Source: JAQBDA01 sp032124675
GTDB taxonomy: Bacteria > Chloroflexota > Anaerolineae > Anaerolineales > UBA4823
NCBI GenBank assembly: GCA_032124675.1
Contig: JAQBDA010000088.1
Location: 1 to 10,870, forward strand
Direction of reading: 5' to 3'
Length of the DNA: 10,870 nt
Below, piece after piece: positions 6,846-10,870 of the stretch. Position 1 is the first letter of the stretch, and the number at the start of each line of letters is the position of its first letter. The notes under the pieces were generated by a model, which did not search any database, was not told the origin of the DNA, and worked only from the letters and a program-made list of their open reading frames with translations. The translations under genes were made by a program, and so were the position numbers.

Positions 6846-8234
6846 GTGATGTCGAGTGGGGTTAAAAGGACGTACCGTTTTACCGAAGCTGTCTTGCTGC
6901 TGCTGACCGCTGTGACAGCTATGATTGGATTATTCCTTTTGGCACTCACCTTTCAGGTGCGTGAAGATATCAAGTCTTCAATGACACTTGCCCAGATGGT
7001 CTTGCCTGCTTCAATATTAGTCTGCAGCTTTATATGGGTGCATCTTCTGCTGAGCATCCGCCACGTGGGAATGGAACAGTTATTGTGGCCCATTGTCTGT
7101 TTGTTATTGGTGTTGGGCATGCTCCTGATTTGGCGATTGCGGGGCGTCGAGGGAGCCTGGCAGCAGATACTCCGGGGACTGCTGCCAGGGTTGCTTCTGA
7201 TTACATTGTTTGTCCTGCGCCCTTATTGGGTGGAGTACCTACGCCGTTGGGCTGTTCCTATCAGCCTGATTGGTTTAGCACTGCCCATTGCGACGGCGAT
7301 ATTCGGTGAAGCCGATGAAACGGGGGTGCGGCTGGCTTTGAAGCTCGGACCCTTACCAGCGATCCAGACCTCTGAATTTGTGAAGCTTGCCCTGATCATC
7401 TTCCTGGCATGGTACATAGAAAAGCAAGGTGACAAGATCGAAGGGCGAGCTGTTCCGATGCTCGATTGGCTGCGAATGCCGTCGCTGAGCTACTTCATCC
7501 CCGGCACGCTGTTTGTGATCCTGGCTACACTGGCGCTGGTAGGTATGTCGGATTTCGGCGCAGTCCTCGTGTTGGCAGTTTTGTTTGTTGCCATGCTTTA
7601 CGCAGGTTTTGAAACGCGGTTGTTCGCAACGGTTGTGGCGATAGGTCTGGCACTGGCTTTGCTGGCTGGACTTGTGCTTTACTTCACCTGGGATGTGCCG
7701 GTTGTTATCCGCTACCGGTTTATGGCGTTCCTAGATCCCTGGAGCCAGGAGATGATTTTGATTGATGGGCAGCCGGCTGGCATCACGGTCTCACAAGGTC
7801 CAGGCTACCAGATCCAGCAGGCGATTTACGCCGTAGCAGCGGGAGGTATATCCGGTACAGGGTTAGGATTTGGATCACCCGAGTATATACCGCTGGCTCA
7901 CTCAGATTTCATCTACGCCGCACTGCTGGAAGAATTGGGATCGATTATTGGAATAGCAGTGCTGATCTTGTTTGCTGTGCTATTGCTGCGAATTTTGAGG
8001 TTGGCGCTGCTGCTGCCCCCTGGACAGGTCTTCGAGCGACTGCTGTGCATCGGCATCGGCTTCCAGCTGTTCTCCCAGGTATTTATCATGGTCGGTGGGA
8101 CGCTGAATTTGTTCCCCTTAACCGGGTTGACGGTGCCTTTCCTGAGTCAGGGGGGGGCTGCGCTGCTCGTTTATATGTTAGAGGTCGGCATCCTCCTGGC
8201 GCTAGTCCAGCGGTTGGATAGGAGGGCAGTATGA
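6846..8234 (+). CDS. rodA: SEDS peptidoglycan glycosyltransferase (RodA/FtsW family)
   Basis: This 462-residue polytopic membrane protein polymerises lipid II into glycan strands. Hallmarks are QTSEFVKLALI (174-184, the QPSE motif), RFMAFLDPW (291-299), GPGYQIQQ (318-325), EYIPLAHSDF (346-355) holding the conserved E346 and the putative catalytic D354, and PLTGLTVPFLSQGG (424-437). About ten or more hydrophobic helices can be counted. I favour RodA over FtsW because the next gene is a PbpA-like class B PBP that overlaps it by 4 bp, as in actinobacterial rodA-pbpA; sequence alone does not settle this. The extracellular loop before GPGYQ is longer than in E. coli or actinobacterial RodA, with about a dozen extra residues (ILIDGQPAGITV). 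The start is GTG at 6846, directly after the upstream stop; ATG at 6849 is an equally possible start. Confidence 0.93.
   Translation: MMSSGVKRTYRFTEAVLLLLTAVTAMIGLFLLALTFQVREDIKSSMTLAQMVLPASILVCSFIWVHLLLSIRHVGMEQLLWPIVCLLLVLGMLLIWRLRGVEGAWQQILRGLLPGLLLITLFVLRPYWVEYLRRWAVPISLIGLALPIATAIFGEADETGVRLALKLGPLPAIQTSEFVKLALIIFLAWYIEKQGDKIEGRAVPMLDWLRMPSLSYFIPGTLFVILATLALVGMSDFGAVLVLAVLFVAMLYAGFETRLFATVVAIGLALALLAGLVLYFTWDVPVVIRYRFMAFLDPWSQEMILIDGQPAGITVSQGPGYQIQQAIYAVAAGGISGTGLGFGSPEYIPLAHSDFIYAALLEELGSIIGIAVLILFAVLLLRILRLALLLPPGQVFERLLCIGIGFQLFSQVFIMVGGTLNLFPLTGLTVPFLSQGGAALLVYMLEVGILLALVQRLDRRAV
8220..8226 (+). promoter_or_regulatory. Ribosome binding site for the PBP-M23 gene
   Basis: AGGAGGG lies 4 bases before the ATG at 8231 and is the strongest Shine-Dalgarno in the operon. 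It supports that start, which sits in a 4-bp ATGA overlap with the rodA stop codon. Confidence 0.7.
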
Positions 8235-10417
8235 CGCTGGAAAAGCGCGCCTGGACGATCGGCAACCTTTTCGTGCTGCTGCTGGTGCTGCTCTCGCTGC
8301 GAATAGTTTATTGGCAAGTCGTGCGCGGTGCTGAGCTACAGCCCGTTGCAGCAGCAGTGCCTGAAGAGCTGACAAAACGCTACCAGCGGGATATGGATGA
8401 TGTACTGGCGGTCGTCTCCAGCCAACGCACAGGTAGCAGTCTGGATAACCTTCCCCAGCCGGTGGTTCAGCGCATGATCGACCTCATGCGTGCGATCACC
8501 CGTGGTTCTATCTATGACCGTAATGGACGCTTGCTGGCGGCTGACAGCCGGAATGAAGATGGAGAACGAGAGCGCATTTATTATGAACCAGGCTTTGCGA
8601 ATATAGTGGGCTACGTGTCGGCTTTGCGACTGGGCATCTCGGGCATAGAATTCAGTTATAACGACACACTGCTGGGGATCGATCGCCCGGATGTGCAGAT
8701 CAACCGTCTGGTGCACAAGCCAATCGTTGGCAGCGACCTTATGCTCACCGTTGACAGCCATTTACAGCGGGTTGCAGAGCGCGCGATGGAAAATAAAGCC
8801 GGCGCGATCCTGGTTCTGGATGCCCAGGATGGAGCAGTCCTTGCTATGGTCAGCTCCCCTGGTTTTGACCCGAACAAAGTGTTCGATAGCGACTATGTAT
8901 CCGGGCTGGTAGAGACATGCGGGGGTTTACCCGAGTGCCAGGCTCCATTCCTGAATCGCGCCACGCAGGGGCAGTACCCGCCAGGCTCGACGTGGAAAAC
9001 GCTCACATTGATTGCCGCGCTGGATACGGGTCAGGTGAGCACTGATACGGTTTTTGACTTCGGGCAGCGGCGGTCTGGACCGGCTGGGCCATATTATGTT
9101 TATGAGGTGGGAGGAGGAGTAATACCCGACCCGAACCATGCTGAGTCCAGCCTGGATTTGGAGATGTCTTATGCGAAGTCTGCTAACGCTGCGTTTGCTC
9201 GCATAGGGGATGAGATGCCCCCCGAGATATTGGTCGATTACGCTGCCCGTTTTGGTTTTGCGGCTGGTAATGAACCCGAGTACCCTTTAGAGATCACCCA
9301 AAGCGTATCACAATTGGCTGGGGATGTGCAATCCCTGTATGATGATGACCTGCTGCGGGCTGCGACTGCGATTGGGCAGGGAGAGCTGCTTGCCACACCC
9401 TTGAGTATGGGGATGGTGGTGCTGTCTGTGCTCAATGATGGCGATCTCCCCCTGCCGTATATCGTAGATGAGATCCACACACCCTCAGGTGACAAAGTTG
9501 AAGGACCATTCAAGGCTCATAGGATTAGCGGGCTGATGACGCCCGAAACTGCCAGCCTTGTCCGGGATATGATGGTGACGGTAGTGGAGCGCGGCAGCGG
9601 GGTCAAAGCTCAGATCGAGGGGGTTACCGTGGGAGGGAAAACAGGCACTGCGCAGGTCGGTGGTGATCGCCTGCCGCATGCCTGGTTCACAGGATTTGCA
9701 TTGGGAGAGCAGCGGCAGGTAGTCATTGTGGTTTTGGTCGAGAACAGCGGCGAGGGTTCCCAGGTCGCTGCGCCGATCTTTACAGAAATCGCTGGGGCAG
9801 CGCTTCAGGGTATTGGTCAGCCTGTAGAAGAAACTGTACCAACGCCGCCACCACCCCCTCCAGATATTACCCCGGAGAGCGATGCGGAATTTCCTCCCGC
9901 CGCAACGCAAACTCCGCAGCCCACGCTGCAGGCGACCGTTGAAACAGGACCTCTAACCCCGGATTTGCCCTTTAATGAGGATAAAGTTGATTTTATCGAT
10001 CTGGGCAAAGCATCATGTCCTGGGGAATTTGATATCCCTCCGGGAACGGGTAAGTTTATCTGGCCCAGTCAGTTCCAGGCGCTTTCTGGTGGGGACTTTA
10101 AAGAAGGTCATCCAGGTATCGATCTAAGCACGCCATCCGGCACGCCGGTGTATGCCACCGATGCTGGATTGGTTATTTTCGCTGGATGGACCGGAATAGG
10201 CTACGGCAATACCATTGTTATCGATCATGGTAACGGCTACCGCACCCTGTATGGGCACTTGAGCCAGGTGAGCACCTACTGCGGGGCAAAGGTCGCGGCT
10301 GGAGCTCTGATCGGCCTCTCCGGCAGCACTGGCAATTCCAGCGGCCCACATCTGCATTTTGAAGTGCGGGTGCCAAGTGGATATATCAACCCGCTGCGAG
10401 TTTTACCTGTTCCTTAG
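8231..10417 (+). CDS. Class B penicillin-binding protein fused to M23 endopeptidase
   Basis: This 728-residue protein joins a peptidoglycan transpeptidase to a zinc peptidoglycan endopeptidase. One N-terminal membrane helix (about 9-31) anchors it, with the rest outside the membrane. After an extra stretch (about 34-90) comes a PbpA-like pedestal (RGSIYDRNG, 91-99; SGIEFSYN, 137-144) and a transpeptidase domain (about 165-525) with all three motifs: S253-TWK256 (nucleophile S253), SAN (317-319) and KTG (470-472). A Pro/Thr-rich linker (about 533-580) leads to a LytM/M23 domain (about 605-722) with HPGID (H627, D631), LYGH (H676) and PHLHF (H707, H709), so both metal ligands and catalytic histidines are kept. 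Usual PbpA proteins are near 490 residues and end after the transpeptidase. Cysteine pairs C230/C236 and C596/C684 could form disulfides. It is the last gene of the operon and the natural partner of the upstream SEDS polymerase. Confidence 0.93.
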   Translation: MTLEKRAWTIGNLFVLLLVLLSLRIVYWQVVRGAELQPVAAAVPEELTKRYQRDMDDVLAVVSSQRTGSSLDNLPQPVVQRMIDLMRAITRGSIYDRNGRLLAADSRNEDGERERIYYEPGFANIVGYVSALRLGISGIEFSYNDTLLGIDRPDVQINRLVHKPIVGSDLMLTVDSHLQRVAERAMENKAGAILVLDAQDGAVLAMVSSPGFDPNKVFDSDYVSGLVETCGGLPECQAPFLNRATQGQYPPGSTWKTLTLIAALDTGQVSTDTVFDFGQRRSGPAGPYYVYEVGGGVIPDPNHAESSLDLEMSYAKSANAAFARIGDEMPPEILVDYAARFGFAAGNEPEYPLEITQSVSQLAGDVQSLYDDDLLRAATAIGQGELLATPLSMGMVVLSVLNDGDLPLPYIVDEIHTPSGDKVEGPFKAHRISGLMTPETASLVRDMMVTVVERGSGVKAQIEGVTVGGKTGTAQVGGDRLPHAWFTGFALGEQRQVVIVVLVENSGEGSQVAAPIFTEIAGAALQGIGQPVEETVPTPPPPPPDITPESDAEFPPAATQTPQPTLQATVETGPLTPDLPFNEDKVDFIDLGKASCPGEFDIPPGTGKFIWPSQFQALSGGDFKEGHPGIDLSTPSGTPVYATDAGLVIFAGWTGIGYGNTIVIDHGNGYRTLYGHLSQVSTYCGAKVAAGALIGLSGSTGNSSGPHLHFEVRVPSGYINPLRVLPVP

Positions 10418-10476
10418 CCCTGTATGGTGCAAAAAACCTAACCGTTGGTTTAAACCTGAGAAGAAGGCTGTCTTTA

Positions 10477-10848
10477 TTAATCGTAGATGATACCTCCCAG
10501 GATATTTCGCCTCCGTATTGGACCATTTCGGTTATGTTCACGTCCCAGAACTGAAACAGGAAATCTCTGACCGATCCCTTGATGTGGGCGAGCATGGTTG
10601 TAGTATTTATCATACTCTCTCAGAACACGTTGAAGATGATTTTCATTTAGGATCAGGATAAGGTCAAGACACTCATCGCGAACCGAGCGCACCCAACGTT
10701 CAGCAAAAGAATTTGCCCTGGGGGCCTGAAAAAGGGTATGAACAATTTCTATCTTTTCTGATGAAAACACACGATTACAGTAGTTTTGCATTTTTAACAA
10801 TTCCATAGCAAAAGGCCACGGTTGCCTGATAATTGGGTTTACCACAAC
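10477..10848 (-). pseudogene. IS transposase remnant (DDE integrase core, C-terminal part)
   Basis: The 122 residues encoded here match the end of an integrase-core (rve) transposase of the IS481/IS3-like kind: VFSSEKIEIVHT, APRANSFAERW with the final catalytic Glu (E49 counting from the GTG at 10845), VRDECLD, YYNHARPHQGIG and RRRNILGGII. The frame is closed by a TGA at 10851-10849. The first 20 residues look scrambled: the segment that normally carries the second catalytic Asp (an RDxDxKFT-type motif) is missing between PFAMELL and NRVF. The frame ends at two adjacent TAA codons just after GGIIYD, where relatives usually continue with a few more residues. The copy is therefore probably inactive. 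No terminal inverted repeat can be assigned because the 5' end lies outside the window. It converges on the PBP gene with 59 bp between them. Confidence 0.75.
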
Positions 10849-10870
10849 TCATCATCAGGAGGAACCATGG

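Noticed and set aside
6452..6949. 165-codon antisense ORF on the minus strand
   Set aside because: It lies opposite the FhaB-like gene and the start of rodA, both of which have clear family motifs. Its translation is Ser/Arg/Pro-rich with no recognisable domain, typical of an antisense shadow.
9485..9910. 141-codon antisense ORF on the minus strand
   Set aside because: It lies opposite the transpeptidase KTG region and the linker of the PBP. Its composition is low quality and no motif is visible.
10434..10456. Possible terminator after the PBP gene (AAACC/GGTTT pairing and the palindrome GGTTTAAACC)
   Set aside because: The stem is only five weak pairs and no T-tract follows on the plus strand, so it does not qualify as an intrinsic terminator.
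1..10870. CRISPR array, tRNA, rRNA or antiphage island
   Set aside because: There are no regular direct repeats, no tRNA-like cloverleaf or rRNA-like sequence seen, and all main genes belong to a cell-wall signalling set.

Overview
The window reads as a chromosomal segment of a filamentous Chloroflexota bacterium, most likely class Anaerolineae. This is inferred from the style of the two receptor kinases (N-terminal kinase, one membrane helix, Thr/Ser/Pro-rich linker, extracellular domain ending in a Cys pair), from the SEDS and penicillin-binding protein sequences, and from moderate GC content. No rRNA or other taxonomic marker is present.

Layout. Positions 1-362 hold no convincing intact gene, only a possible frameshifted small-ORF remnant on the minus strand (65-231). 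Two membrane receptor-type Ser/Thr kinases lie on the minus strand, 6 bp apart (2010-3791 upstream, 363-2003 downstream). A 116-bp divergent intergenic region (3792-3907) separates them from a tightly packed plus-strand operon of six genes (3908-10417): a membrane-anchored PP2C phosphatase, a two-helix membrane FHA protein, a soluble FhaA-like protein (DUF3662-like plus FHA), a one-helix FhaB-like FHA protein, a RodA/FtsW-type SEDS glycosyltransferase, and a class B penicillin-binding protein whose C-terminus carries an intact M23 (LytM-type) endopeptidase domain. Gaps inside the operon run from +13 to -11 bp. At the right edge is the 3' part of a degenerate IS transposase on the minus strand (10477-10848).

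How the genes work together. The set matches the actinobacterial fhaA-fhaB-pstP-rodA-pbpA-pknA-pknB cluster in content. The inferred circuit is: the two kinases sense something outside the membrane and phosphorylate threonines; FHA proteins read phosphothreonine at the membrane; the PP2C phosphatase resets the signal; and the output is control of the SEDS-PBP peptidoglycan polymerase/transpeptidase pair. The departures from the actinobacterial plan are the most interesting part. The kinases have no PASTA repeats but share a four-cysteine extracellular domain. The PBP has gained a peptidoglycan hydrolase domain. One kinase has Lys in place of the first Gly of its ATP loop. The phosphopeptide pockets of the three FHA domains are conserved to different degrees.
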